Shown one piece after another: positions 41,954 through 53,484 of a DNA stretch of 64,000 nucleotides (its first letter is position 1; each line of letters begins with the position of its first letter). Under the pieces are notes generated by a model that was given only the letters and a program-made list of their open reading frames with translations, had not been told where the DNA came from and ran no database searches. Source of the stretch: Acanthamoeba castellanii str. Neff (Eukaryota; Discosea; Longamoebia; Acanthamoebidae); assembly GCF_000313135.1 (NCBI RefSeq), contig NW_004457364.1, forward strand, positions 189,092-253,091, read 5' to 3'. The position numbers were made by a program, and so were the translations under genes.

Positions 41954-44900
41954 TCAGGTGTACGAGTGAAGGAGCCAAGGCTGGTGGTGGCCATGGTGCA
42001 GAGAGTCCGCACAGGGCTCCCCTGCGGCGTATGAGGAGAACTGATAGCTGTAGTCGAGTGTGGGCGAAGAAGGCCACGACGAGGGCGACGACACGAGCGA
42101 GGAGGCGTAGTTGTGGGAGAAGGGGAACATGACCGGGTCGACGCTGAACAGCGAAGGACCGTCAAAGTGGGAGTAGCAGCAGTCGACGTCACGGCAATCG
42201 GGCACGTTGCACGCCGGGCCACTGCGACGCAACCCAACAACGAGACAACATCAAGGATCAAGGTGAGTCTTTCTGATGGCGATGCACTCGGTAGGCTGAC
42301 GGTAGGCTCACCTGTCCGTCTGTTGTCGTTGCTTGTCGGAGTCTTCTGGTTTGTCGAACGCGCAATCGCAGCAGAACTTGGCGTTGGCTTGGGCGTTGAG
42401 CTCCTTGAGAGTCTCCTTCATGAAGCTCACATCGCTGGCATCTCCAGCCTCACGGATCTTGAACACACACACACGCACGATGAATGGCACGCAACACACA
42501 GTCTAGTTGTGAGCTACATGTCTTTGATCTGTGTCGGTACCACACGAGCGAGAGCCAGAGTACCGCTTCCTTCAAGACCGCAGCGGCGCTGCGTATCTTC
42601 TCCTGCCGCTCCTGTCTCTTGCGCTCCTCCTCGAGCGCCTTGGCCTGCGCCTGCGCCTTGGCTTCGGCCGCCGACTGCTCCTCCTTCTTGGCCTTCCACA
42701 CCCAGTTCTGCAGCCACGCAACCAACCAACAATCAGCCGATTACAATCAAAGCGCCAATCCACTAACTAAAGCACCAATCAGGGGAGTACCTTGGGGATC
42801 ACGTTGTGGTGGTGTCGGCTCCAGTAGGGGAAGTGGGGAGGGGGCGGCCCCGGTACGATGGGCGCCGGCTTCGCGGTCGAGGCCGCAGCGGAGGTTTGGG
42901 GCTTCTTGGGGAGAGCCGGCGCCGCAGCAGCCGGAGTGGCCGACGCTGGCGCCGCCAGCGGGAATGATTGCTTGGGCTGAGTATCGACGGGCTTGTTGGG
43001 AAGTGCGTGGTTGTGATCGTGCAGTTGGTTCAGACACAGATGGTTTCCATCGTCTTGCTTCCTGCAGACAACATCATCACAGACCAAGATGAGTGCCAAG
43101 AGAAACAGAAAGAAGTGCGAATCTGGAAACGAACCTGTGCTTCTCCTTCGCGATCTCGGCGAACGGAGTGTGTCGCTTGAGGCTCGGGGCCGAGTTGGTC
43201 TGCAGGGCGGGCGCTGTGCTGGGCGGCGTGGTCACACGATTGGGCGTCGGAATGCTCCTGGTCGGAACCGCCAGGCTGAGTCCCGGCTGACACCTGGTAC
43301 CACCCCGAGCCACTGCTGGTCAGTAACTTGTGGGCCGCCGCTGTTCAACTACCGAGAGATGACAAGGCGTACGTCTTTGCGGGCAGCACCGCCACTTCGG
43401 GTTTAGCGGCCTTTTTGGCCTTCTTCCGGTTGGTCTGCTTCGTCCACCCTCGACCGTCATCGACCTCGTGTCTAATTTGTTGCTGTGGCTCAACTCGCAC
43501 CTCCGGCTCTTCCTCGGATTCCTGGCCTTGTTCTTGTTCTTCTTCGGTCGACACATCTCCAGCCTCGACTTCCTCTTCGTCTTCTTCTTCTTCTTCGTCT
43601 TCTTCTGACACGAAGGTGTCGAGGTCTCCATCGCTGTTCTGGCCTTCGTCCGTCCGCACCTCGTCTTCGCTTACCTCGTTACCACTTTCGCCGCTTCCGT
43701 CGGCGTCTGCCGCCTGGACGGGGTGGTCGACCACCGGCGATGCGGTGGGGGCGGCTTGCCCTCCGTCATGGCACTTGCAATCGCACGCCTCCTTTCGACT
43801 GCGCCGCTCCTTGCGCTTCTTGGACTTGGACCTGGTGTGTGCGAATTGAACAGTTGAACACTCAGTTGACGAGTTCTTCATCGTTCAAGACTCAGGCACG
43901 TACGTTGTCTTCTTGTTGGACTTCTTGTTGTGCTCCTCTTCGAGTAGGAGCTTGGCGCAGGCTTCGGCATGCTGGCGCCTGATCTCGTCCACTTGGGCTC
44001 TCTTCACGTTGTCGAAGAATGTGTGGAACAGAAACAGCTGGAGTTGTGGGGAGCCCCCATTCAGTGAACTCCAAAATACAATAAAACTCATCATTGAAGC
44101 AGAACCAGTACCTCGAACACGTGGTACGATGAGCAGATCTCGCACTTCTTGTAGTGCTGCTTGTTCTTCGCTTGACAATCGTTCTCGCTGCATAAGAGTT
44201 TCTTAGTTATTGGGAATGGGAAAAAAAAACAGAAATGTGGTCGCGCTCATACCGCTCCAGGAGGAATGTCCAGAGGTCATCGCGGGCGATCTCGGAGCTC
44301 TTCAACGAAATCACGCCAGCCTGACCCGATGGTGTGCACAAACATAGACGATCGTCAGATTGATACGCTGACCATGCACCTCCGCCCCGCCGCCAATCGA
44401 TCCACCGCCGCATCCTCCTCTCCCCTTTCGCACACACACGAACACAACCGATCACTTCAGCCCCACGAGAGCACTAAACAGCGACGGAGCGCAGGCGGCA
44501 GCGGCGGCGGCAGAGCTGAAGGGCTTCGCAGCAGTCAGGTGCAGAAGAAGAAGAGGAGAGGAAGTGATGGTTACCTTGACCGACAGCGCGTCGCCGAAGA
44601 TGGTGGGCACGTCGACGTAGACCACGTCCTCCTCCCTTTCTTCGGGCTTGTTGCGGTTGCGCTCGGCTTCGATCTCGCGCTCCCTCTCGCGCTCGCGCTC
44701 TTCCGCCTCTCGGATCCGATTCTCGCGCTCCTCGAGCTCGTCGAGGAACGTGCGCTTGGCTCCCCGCGGTCGAGGCTTGCTCTCGCTCTTCGCCCCTTTC
44801 TTTTTCTTGTTGAGCTTCGACTTGTCCGCCTCTATCATTTTATATACATATGTAAGTGTTCATTCGTGTGGTGTCGTGTCGTTGGTCGTGTCGTGTGCGT

Positions 44901-45564
44901 TACCAGTGTTTTCGTCAACGCCCAGGATGGCGGGGGAGTGAATGTCGATGAGGCCGGCGTCGTCGGGCTGATTCTCCCAAGCGGTGCAGAAGCGCTCGTA
45001 CGTGCGCGCTCCTCCGTCGAAGAAAACCTGGGTTTGTGTTGTGGTTCGCACGGAATGCAGAAAATGGTGGTCGGATTATTTTCGCTTCTTTTCCATCGAA
45101 ACGAAAAAGAATGAAACGATAATGCCACGAAAATGAGCCCGCGCATTGAAGCGAGAATCATGAGAAAGGAAGAGATATATCGACAAATCCACCACACGTG
45201 TTGCTGAAGAAGACGATGATCATCGTATGGGTGAGGGATGAAGGTGCGTGCGTACCTTGGAGTGCTGGCAGCAGGGGCAGTTGCGGGTGTGGAGGTGCTT
45301 CTTGCGGAGGGATTGCAGCACGACGTGCTTCTTCTCGCTGGTGAGCGCCCGGCGCGCGTCGAGGCCCAACCCACTCCAGAAGCGGTTTATGGCGTGGGCC
45401 ACACTGTTTGCGGCGCTGCAGTTGGCGTCGCACCGCATGTGGGCCAACAGCAGCGCGTCTTCCATTGTCCGCCGGCTCACTGTGGGTACGCCGCTCCCAC
45501 TACCACTCGATGAAGCTGATGAACCACCCCAGGCCGTCTTCTGCTTGTTACGCTTCGAGGTCAT
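41954..45564 (-). CDS. NST1-like acidic/coiled-coil protein with Cys clusters
   Basis: ATG at 45564 (MTSKRNKQKTAWGG). The N-terminal block AINRFWSGLGLDARRALTSE and HTRNCPCCQHSK resembles the 'FW.sL....R..L' plus CxxC signature of fungal/plant NST1-type and FAM193 proteins. Further exons give FFDGGARTYERFCTAWENQ, a charged coiled coil (LDELEERENRIREAEERERE), NKQHYKKCEICSSYHVFE, RRKEACDCKCHDGG-like Cys/His, a long acidic tract (SEEDEEEEEDEEEVEAGD), Ala/Pro-rich linkers, a second coiled coil (KAQAQAKALEEERKRQERQE), FCCDCAFDKPED and a last exon with CNVPDCRDVDCCYSHFDG ending LLHSYT. Function unknown; NST1 is linked to salt stress in yeast. It is head-to-head with lumazine synthase (385 bp). Confidence 0.5.
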
Positions 45565-45949
45565 TAGGTGCAGTTTTTCAGTTTGGGGCGTAGAGTGTTA
45601 TCGGAAGTCTCTTTAGTGTGAGCTTTGGAGGTTGTGGCGAGTATTGACTGCTGAGCCAGCTACGACGTCGGTACAGACAAACGGCCTGAGTGTCTGCCAA
45701 AAATCCTATTGGTCGTTGATCTTGTCGACGCTCACTTTCCTCGGAGCTTTCCTTGTGCGCCCGAAAGAAAAGAAAGAGGAAAATCAAAAAGTCAGCCCAC
45801 ACTCTTCTCATTAATCGTCTTTGAGCTCATCTTGGCATTTTGTCTGCTTCCTCCACCCTCTGCTCTGCCAGGTCACCTCCTAACGTACGTGCTTCACTTC
45901 ATCTCGCGTCAAAGCTAAAATCTTTTCCATCTCTACGCTACACGCAGTC

Positions 45950-46583
45950 ATGTCTTCCCTTCACCACAGCAGCGCTGTAGTCAGCACCTTCGACCCGCGC
46001 AAGGAGAAGCCGTTGGGCGTGCCGCTGCCCGACACGGCCGAGGCCATCGCACGGCTGCGCGTGTGTCTCATTCGCACCGCCTGGAACGAGAACCTGGTCA
46101 CCTCGCTGGCCGACCAGACCCGCGCCCAGCTGGTCAAGGCCGGCGTGGCCGAGGCCAACGTCGTCGCGGCGCCCGCGGTCGCCGGCTCCTACGAGCTGCC
46201 CTACGCCGCCAAGCGGTGGGCCGAGTCCGGCGCCTTCGACGTCATCCTCTGCTTCGGCGTCCTCATCAAGGGCGAGACGCTCCACTTTGAGTGCATCTCC
46301 AATGCAGTTGCTCAAGGTGTGTGTCGTGCCGTGCGTGCGTGTGTGCGTGTGTGCGTGTGCGTGTGTTCTCTTGGCTGACACGCGTCGTGCGACAGGGCTC
46401 ATGGATGCGCAGCTGAGCACGGGCGTGCCGGTGATCTACGGGGTGCTCAACTGCCTCACGCTGGAGCAGGCCGAGGCGCGCTGCGGGAAGGTCTCGCCCC
46501 TCCCCACCTCGCTGGCTCTCACGGCCATCAACATGGCCGCCCTCCGCACCAACTCCCTGCCCAGCAACAAGGCCAGACTCTGA
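45950..46583 (+). CDS. RIB4: 6,7-dimethyl-8-ribityllumazine synthase
   Basis: Exons 45950-46316 and 46396-46583, 184 aa. Key parts: LRVCLIRTAWNENLV (substrate-binding aromatic Trp), APAVAGSYELPYAAKRWAES, FGVLIKGETLHFECISNAVA with the catalytic His and the phosphate-binding KGET, and TGVPVIYGVLNCLTLEQAEA. It condenses the ribityl-aminouracil with dihydroxybutanone phosphate, the penultimate step of riboflavin synthesis. Free-living protists that keep it make their own flavins. The C-terminal part (AINMAALRTNSL) is present, but the usual NKG loop before it is shortened. Confidence 0.92.
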
Positions 46584-46828
46584 GCGAGGTATGTGCATTC
46601 TTGCTAGAAGCCTAAGAGCCCAAAGATAAGTGAATCAGAATTGTGTGAGAAATCAATGAAATCCAGAACTTCAGAGGCTCCCACTGGCGCAAATACTACA
46701 CCTATTTCGGCATAGACTACGAGTCTCTTCGTCATCTTCTTCGTTTTACTCTGTATCCTGCCCGCCGACACGACCAACAAGGGGGCTTCCTTCGATCGAA
46801 ACAAAACTACGCCCCCAAAGAGTAAGCG

Positions 46829-47856
46829 ATGTTGGGCCAAGCGCTGCGCGGCGCGTTCAATCGCTACTCGACCCTGTTGGAGACCCGCCCCGTGGCCACA
46901 CGAAGCGTAACTGCGTTTTGCGTGGTTAGCTCCGGCGACCTGGTGGCCCAGTGCATCACCCACCGCCCTCGAAACTACCGACAGTACGGGCTTCCTGCGC
47001 CACATTTATTTTCTAATTATCATTTTTAAATCAATATTAATATATATAAATATATCCATATTGCAGTGCGGCGGGCATGGGCATGTATGGAGCGTGCTTG
47101 ATTGCGCCCATCGGCTACGGATTCTTCAACCTACTCCGCCGGATCGTCCCACCCTCTTCTTCCCCACTCAAGCGCGCCCTGAAGAAGGTTCACTTTACTC
47201 TGCTGATCGCCCTTTCTGGGTTTCGCTCTTTCTCAAGTATGCACAAGCTTCGTGTGAATGTAACATTCTTATCTTCACACGACACACACACAACATGACA
47301 CACAACAGCTGGCGCTGGACCTCACGATCTGGCAGCCATCGTTTTCCTACGCCTTTTGGCTGTATAACGGCCTTGTGTTGGGCGATGGCGGTGTAACCAA
47401 CATGGAGCAGGCCATAAGGCGCGCCAACGCACTGTTCCTCCCAACCCTAATCAACGCCTACTGTTTCTGGTATGTGTCCACCCTCTCCTTGTATTTTGAG
47501 TGTTGTGTGTCATGTGAGCGTCATGTGTGTAGAGTTTGTGTTGTGTGTTGTGCCCTAACCCAACTTGCCTTGCTGTCAGGCCATTTGCCAACTTCATTAC
47601 ATTCTACTGCATTCCTTTCAAGTTTCGACTGCTGTGGCGCAAGAGTGTGTCCTTCTCATGGAACACTTTCCTGTGTTGGTACAACAGCAAATATGGCCAC
47701 TCTCCTCTCTTCCTCTACCCACCACCTTCCTTCTTTTTCTCCACTTCTTCCTTTTCTTCCCTCCCTACCCCTTTATCACCACTTTCTTCTTCAAGCTCAC
47801 CTGCCACTCCCTCATCCCCTCCAGTACCACCAGCACAATCTCCCACAATAAAATAA
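46829..47856 (+). CDS. Mpv17/PMP22-family membrane protein
   Basis: Exons 46829-46983, 47067-47187, 47309-47469 and 47580-47856, 237 aa, phases consistent. Family features: LLETRPVATRSVTAFCVVSS, GDLVAQCITHRP, AAGMGMYGACLIAPIGYGFF, TIWQPSFSYAFWLYNGLVLG, and the C-terminal signature NAYCFW joined to PFANFITFYCIPFKFRLLWR and FSWNTFLCWYN. Four transmembrane helices; the family sits in mitochondrial inner or peroxisomal membranes. A Ser/Pro-rich extension of about 50 residues follows the conserved end. The last exon lies in a 313-bp block that is repeated exactly on the other side of an N gap. Confidence 0.82.
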
Positions 47857-47928
47857 TCCATTTGCAACAATGGCCATACTCCTCTCTCCACCCACAGAAC
47901 AAGTCCATTAATTGCCAAACCTGACCTG
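47616..47928 (+). repeat. 313-bp block left of the assembly gap
   Basis: Identical by eye to 48186-48498 (offset 570), running up to the first N. Best explained as the same genomic sequence placed on both sides of a scaffold gap. Confidence 0.9.
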
Positions 47929-48185
47929 NNNNNNNNNNNNNNNNNNNNNNNNNNNNNNNNNNNNNNNNNNNNNNNNNNNNNNNNNNNNNNNNNNNNNNNN
48001 NNNNNNNNNNNNNNNNNNNNNNNNNNNNNNNNNNNNNNNNNNNNNNNNNNNNNNNNNNNNNNNNNNNNNNNNNNNNNNNNNNNNNNNNNNNNNNNNNNNN
48101 NNNNNNNNNNNNNNNNNNNNNNNNNNNNNNNNNNNNNNNNNNNNNNNNNNNNNNNNNNNNNNNNNNNNNNNNNNNNNNNNNNNNN
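47929..48185. other. Assembly gap (257 N)
   Basis: Run of N. The flanks are identical, so the gap may be spurious. Confidence 0.99.
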
Positions 48186-48498
48186 TTTCAAGTTTCGACT
48201 GCTGTGGCGCAAGAGTGTGTCCTTCTCATGGAACACTTTCCTGTGTTGGTACAACAGCAAATATGGCCACTCTCCTCTCTTCCTCTACCCACCACCTTCC
48301 TTCTTTTTCTCCACTTCTTCCTTTTCTTCCCTCCCTACCCCTTTATCACCACTTTCTTCTTCAAGCTCACCTGCCACTCCCTCATCCCCTCCAGTACCAC
48401 CAGCACAATCTCCCACAATAAAATAATCCATTTGCAACAATGGCCATACTCCTCTCTCCACCCACAGAACAAGTCCATTAATTGCCAAACCTGACCTG
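48186..48498 (+). repeat. 313-bp block right of the assembly gap
   Basis: Duplicate of 47616-47928, containing the C-terminal end of the Mpv17-family coding region. Continues at 48499 into unique CpG-poor DNA. Confidence 0.9.
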
Positions 48499-48993
48499 TG
48501 TACACCATCCTTTGAGTACTTCAGAAGTTGGCCTACTGGGATTTAGGCAATGACTGTTTATGCTAGTTATGCTGATTTGAGAGAAGAAAAAGAGGTACTG
48601 TCCTTTTTTGTTTGAACACTTGGTTCAACATAAAGAAGTGGTGCAAGGACTACTCTCTTCCTGCAACACATGCCCCTCAGATCAGTTCAATACTCCCACT
48701 GTACTCTTGTTTAAGCAGGTGGCACACACTTCCCCTTCCACATTGTAGCTGCTCTCTTCCACAAGTGGCTCCTGTCTGTCTACAGGCCAGAAGGCAAATC
48801 AGCATCAACCTAGTGTTCATGAAAAGGGTACAGTGCACCTTTGAAAACAGAAGAAGCATGAAAAGGCCATTTTGGTCAAGTGGTTCTGTACCCTGCACCT
48901 TAAAAGACCTGGAAAGAACCCCACACACTTTTATTGTTTTCTGTTTTGACACCCCATTTTTGCTGGTTTCTGTACATGGCTTTGCTTTTAGGC
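48499..48993. other. CpG-depleted non-coding DNA
   Basis: No supported gene; CG dinucleotides are essentially absent. Confidence 0.4.
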
Positions 48994-49242
48994 TCATTGC
49001 CAACAAGCCTATCAATGAGCCAGCCCCCTGCAAGCCAGGCTTTCCTCAGTTTTGGTTTGTGGAGATCACTGTTCTATTAATCTTTTATCGCAGGACGGAT
49101 GGCCGAGTTGGTCTAAGGCGCTACGTTCAGGTCGTAGTCTGGGTCTCCAGGCGTGGGTTCGAATCCCACTTCGTCCAACATGTTTTGGCGCCTGGCCTTT
49201 GGTGTCCTCCATCTTCCCCTTTGCCAAGATCCAAATTCATGG
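48994..49242. repeat. 249-bp duplication unit carrying tRNA-Leu, copy 2
   Basis: Copy of 39157-39405, embedded in CpG-depleted DNA. Confidence 0.9.
49093..49177 (+). tRNA. tRNA-Leu (CAG)
   Basis: Identical 85-nt sequence to the tRNA at 39256-39340. All arms and the CAG anticodon are intact, and it keeps its CpG sites although the surrounding DNA has lost them. Confidence 0.95.
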
Positions 49243-49439
49243 GGGCCTGATTGTTGACATGAACTGCAGTTGCTATGGCAGGCCACAGCACACACAGAAC
49301 ATTGGCAAGCATGAAATGGAGTGGAATTTTAACTTCAGGAATAGTGCTCTAATTCAGCACAAATGTGAAGAATGAAGTTCTGTCTGTGAGTGCAACTGAC
49401 TGAATATGGTGTGAGGTTGTACATGAACTGGAAGTGAGG

Positions 49440-50850
49440 GCAGCATGTTGGCCACTGATTACAGAATTGATGGAGGGGGTGAAAGCAAAAGCAAGGTCCA
49501 TTTTGAGGTTGTTCCAAGGAGCACCAACACAAAACAAGGGAACTTGATGTGCCTGTGTTCACCTTTGAACATCTTACAGAAGTGAGTGAGACTCAACAGC
49601 TTTGCATGGGTGAAGTGCTGGGCGTTCAAGGCATCCAAGTATTTCTGGTAGAGGTGATCCTTGGTCATGATCATCAGCATGTAGACAGAGGTCAAGTTGG
49701 GAGCATGACAGCCATACTTGAGTAAGGGAGAAGGTGAGCAAAACAGGTGATGAGTATCACATACACATACACAATAAAAACACTGGTGATTTATAGTAGT
49801 TGTGAGCATGATTAATGAGGATATTCTATCACATACACATACATGATAGATAAGGGAAGTAATACCATGTTGGTGTACATGGTTATCCATGCGCTGGCCT
49901 GAGCTGTAGTGTTGGTGGAGGTCCTTCCAGTTTGAAGAGTATCCATGATGGAGAAGTTGGCCATTTTGTTCTCAGAGATTCTGTAAGCAAGCATAAATGC
50001 CTGCCTGCAAACATGCTACTGGTGTAGTGAGGAAGCTATCTCCAATGAGCTGTAGTGTGGACAATACCTGATGATGTAAATGGTAGAGTTGATGGTGGAG
50101 GTTGGTTCTCCATCAATGTCCTCAGTCATTGGTGTGAAGCTGCCTGGGTTATGCTGAGATATTGGATGTGGCATGCTTGTATCTGTGATACATTGAACTT
50201 GTGCAGACAGAGCACAGAACAGCAGGGACTTGCAATGATCCAATTAAAGTCTAATGCCTCAACTGTTGAAAGCACTTTTGCTGCTGGCTGTGGTGTACAG
50301 CAGTCCACTGAATCCATGATCTGCTGGCTGGATGTAGCCAGCTGACCAGTATCATTGCTGCACACATCCAGAATGAGGGATACAGGAATCTCAAGTACTG
50401 GTGTTGCAGTGAGATCACCAGAATCACTCCTGGAGTGAGTGTCAGGGATGTCATATCCATTTTTGAAAAAAGGGTTGAAATGCCTGTAAGAATTAAGAGG
50501 TGATTTCAGACAGGATAGTTATTGTGTATGTGTATGCAATGATTTTGTGCATGCAAGTGGAGAAATGAAAATGATGTAAACATAGTTAAATCATCATGTA
50601 CACATACATGATGATAAAATAGGAAAAATAAGTACATGTTACACATTGTCATGATAAATAGTATTTTAGGTGGTACATCAAAATTTTGATAAAGAAGGTC
50701 AAGAATTACAGGAAAAATCAAAAAGAAGTGTGGGACAAACCAGGTATCACTGTCCAATGCCTCCATGGGTGAGCAGTTGAGAGATGTGGTGGAGTGAGAG
50801 GGTAGGATAAGAATTGAAGTTGGTGTCAATGCAAACCAGCCTACCATCTA
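49440..50850 (-). CDS. Unrecognised spliced gene in CpG-depleted DNA
   Basis: Several minus-strand exon-like blocks line up: WFALTPTSILILPSHSTTSL with NCSPMEALDSDTW, NPGSFTPMTEDIDGEPTST and NSTIYII, ISENKMANFSIMDTLQTGR then TAQASAWITMYTNM, and YGCHAPNLTSVYMLMIMTKD then YLDALNAQHFTHAKLLSLTH. The intervening DNA begins GTATGTGT or GTACATGT and ends in AG, and carries the 22-bp palindrome. I know no matching family. Ends and splice sites are tentative. It may belong to a mobile or viral-like gene set. Confidence 0.35.
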
Positions 50851-52744
50851 ACCAGCAGCCAATGACATTCAGAGTGGGCTGTCACCATTGGTGGCCTTGG
50901 TCCTAACACTTTTTAAGAAATGTCTGCAAAAAAGCTCATTGGTTGAGCATAGTCCTTTTAAGGCTGAACATGGTGCAATGGTCATTATTATTTTCCAACC
51001 TACACACAGTTGTGTGCAGCTGAGCTTGCCAAGTGGATGGTCAAGCAACTGGAGTGGAAGAAGCAGAAGGAGAGCAACCTCAAGAAGAAGAGCCTCAGTG
51101 AACTTCAAAACATGTGCACAGTACATCAATAGCACAGTTTGTTTAATGAAAGTAGTGTGATTTAATCAAATCATGTGTCTTCCACTTCAGAATTATGTCA
51201 CAGGTGTGGCAGAGGTGGAGAAGAACAAGACAAAACCAACTGAATCAGTATGCACCATCCCATCATGTACACCTACATGATGCAATCTTATTAGCATTTA
51301 TAGACACAATTTCATTGCATACATGTACACAATGAAATATCATTTTAAATATACACTAAAACTAATTTATGCCATCCTTTCATTTCATGGTGTCATCCCA
51401 TCATAGTACAGTTGTTTCATTATACTCCATAATTCCATTCTATTCAACAATATTGACTCTTATAATCAATCATAACCACCATTTTATATAAGTAATCTAT
51501 CATGGTGAGATTTATAAAGGACTACATTTCATTAGAAATCAAACACACTTACCTCTGGTGCTCCAAGAAAATCTTGTGACATCTCCATGATGGAGCTGGC
51601 TCCAGTGGTGCTATTTTTTTCACTTTCTTCAGGTTGATGTGACAGCCCAAACAAGACCTGCCAGAGAGGAGCAAGTAATCCTGCCAACTGCCATGGCCAC
51701 TGATGAGGAGCTGTTGAAGCTCCTGAAGGAGGTATGCTTTTCATGCTCTTTGTGAAGCCTTACAACTATCCCATTGTGCCAACTGTACTCTCATCCAGCC
51801 TTCAATGAGCTCCTCATTGCCTGCCAGAGACATGTCCAGTTCCTGAGCAAGGTGAGAAAGGTGGCCACACTCCTCATGGATAGGGACTTCATCCACCTCA
51901 AGAACAAGGTAGCTACTGGAGAGTGGGTATGTTCTCCTTTTCCATAGTTCTTTCATTGTGTATGTGTACATGATGAATTGCAGTCAATATGCCAATCCAA
52001 TTGCTTGCTTTACATTAGGATCATCACATCACCTGTGACCAGGAGCAACTTCTTCTGATCCTCAGCAATCCACACATCAACATTGAAGACATTATCCCAG
52101 AGTTGCAAGAGAGGATTCAAGAGGAGAAAGAGAAGAAGGAGAAAGCTGAAGAAAAGGAGAAATGTAAGTGAAGGCTAAAGGGAAGAGGAAATCCACCAAC
52201 TTGGCAGAAGAACCTTTTGAACCAGCATGAACACACAACAAAACCAGATCCAACCAGAAGCACCTCCACAAGTGCATTGAACAGCTCCAGGTCACTTGCA
52301 TGAATCCCAAGCTAGTCAACATCATCCTGTGTGACATGCATCCACTCACCACTGGGATCAGCACAGGCTGAACCAGATGATGGGTTACACCAATCTGAAT
52401 CAACGTGGTATGACATAATGCCATGCTCTCCAAATCAAGGCTCATGTGTTTGATTACTAACCTGTCTCACCACACAGACTGCTTTGCTGCCATCCTGATG
52501 ACCAATGTGCTGGAAATGGCAGCTCTTCTCAACCTCCTTGCTGATGAGAATAGCCCCTGGCAGCTTCTGTGTCTCATCTCAGGGAGCATCCCCAACATCC
52601 ACTCCAAGAGCGCTGGTGGGGTCCAACACAATGGTACATTCCATCATGTACATGTACACAATGACTTATTGCTCTTCATTACCCCTTCCACAGCTTACTC
52701 CTTTTAGAAATATGCTGACAACTCATTGTGTACATGTACACAAT
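49757..52744. repeat. Dispersed 22-bp palindrome family
   Basis: Copies with core TTGTGTACATGTACACAA or a close variant lie at 49757-49776, 49828-49849, 50519-50540, 50592-50613, 51261-51282, 51313-51334, 51954-51975, 52642-52663 and 52724-52744, with one more at 58174-58193. The copy at 52725-52744 is a perfect 20-bp palindrome. They lie between exon-like blocks, some directly at the putative 5' splice site. None occurs in the transposon at 53212-57900, and I saw none in the CpG-rich genes. Confidence 0.75.
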
Positions 52745-53211
52745 ACTCACACAGGCCTCTACACCATCTTCATTGGTTGAGTGAACAAGTCCTATACCTT
52801 CAATCCAGAGTCACTGCTGGTCCAGGACATCGCCAAGATTCCCAAGCTCATGGCCTATGAGAAGCCCTCCCTCATCAAGAGGTGGAACCTGAAGTGGGTC
52901 CACATTGCTCCTGAAGTGCATCAACTGAGTATGTATTTTGTTCATGTGACTTGGTGGCACATGCTCTTCTCACCTGCTTTCCTACCAACAATAGGTCATG
53001 TCTTCTATCAGCTTGTCCTCACTGCCTACGCCTCCAGCACTGAAGTGTGAAGTGTTCTCAACTACACTCCACTTCATGCTACTCCACTTCATGCCTGCTT
53101 CCATCTCAACTTCAGCTACCACATCAATGGAGCTTCTGTGCAACTGAACAAAACTGAGACCAACATCATCTCAAGTACTATCAACAGCATCCTCATTCAC
53201 TCCAACCCATC

Positions 53212-53250
53212 AACACTGTGTCCAGAAAAAGGTGCCAGTGGCACCTTTTG
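53212..53250 (+). repeat. Left terminal inverted repeat of the DNA transposon
   Basis: Pairs with 57862-57900. Both ends contain CACTGTGTCCAGAAAAAGG followed by a short self-complementary stretch around GGTGCCAGTGGCACC. Confidence 0.8.
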
Positions 53251-53484
53251 TTAAGTAAAATCTGTACAAGTGATATATGTGTATGTGCAGCGAAAGCAGT
53301 ACTTTTGTGAACATGGTGTGTGAGTGGTTTTGGCAAAATATGTACAGAGAGTGGCAAAACAGGGAAAAATGGTGTAGGTCATGGTAAAAGCAGATGGGGC
53401 CAATGACGAATTTCAAGGCATAAGTGTAAAAAAGGGCTAATGTATTTTGTTGGAATGAGGAACAGAACAGAGTGGAGGGAAACA

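Noticed and set aside
48204..48494. Second Mpv17-like C-terminal coding fragment right of the gap
   Set aside because: Exact copy of the block left of the N gap; treated as assembly duplication rather than a gene.
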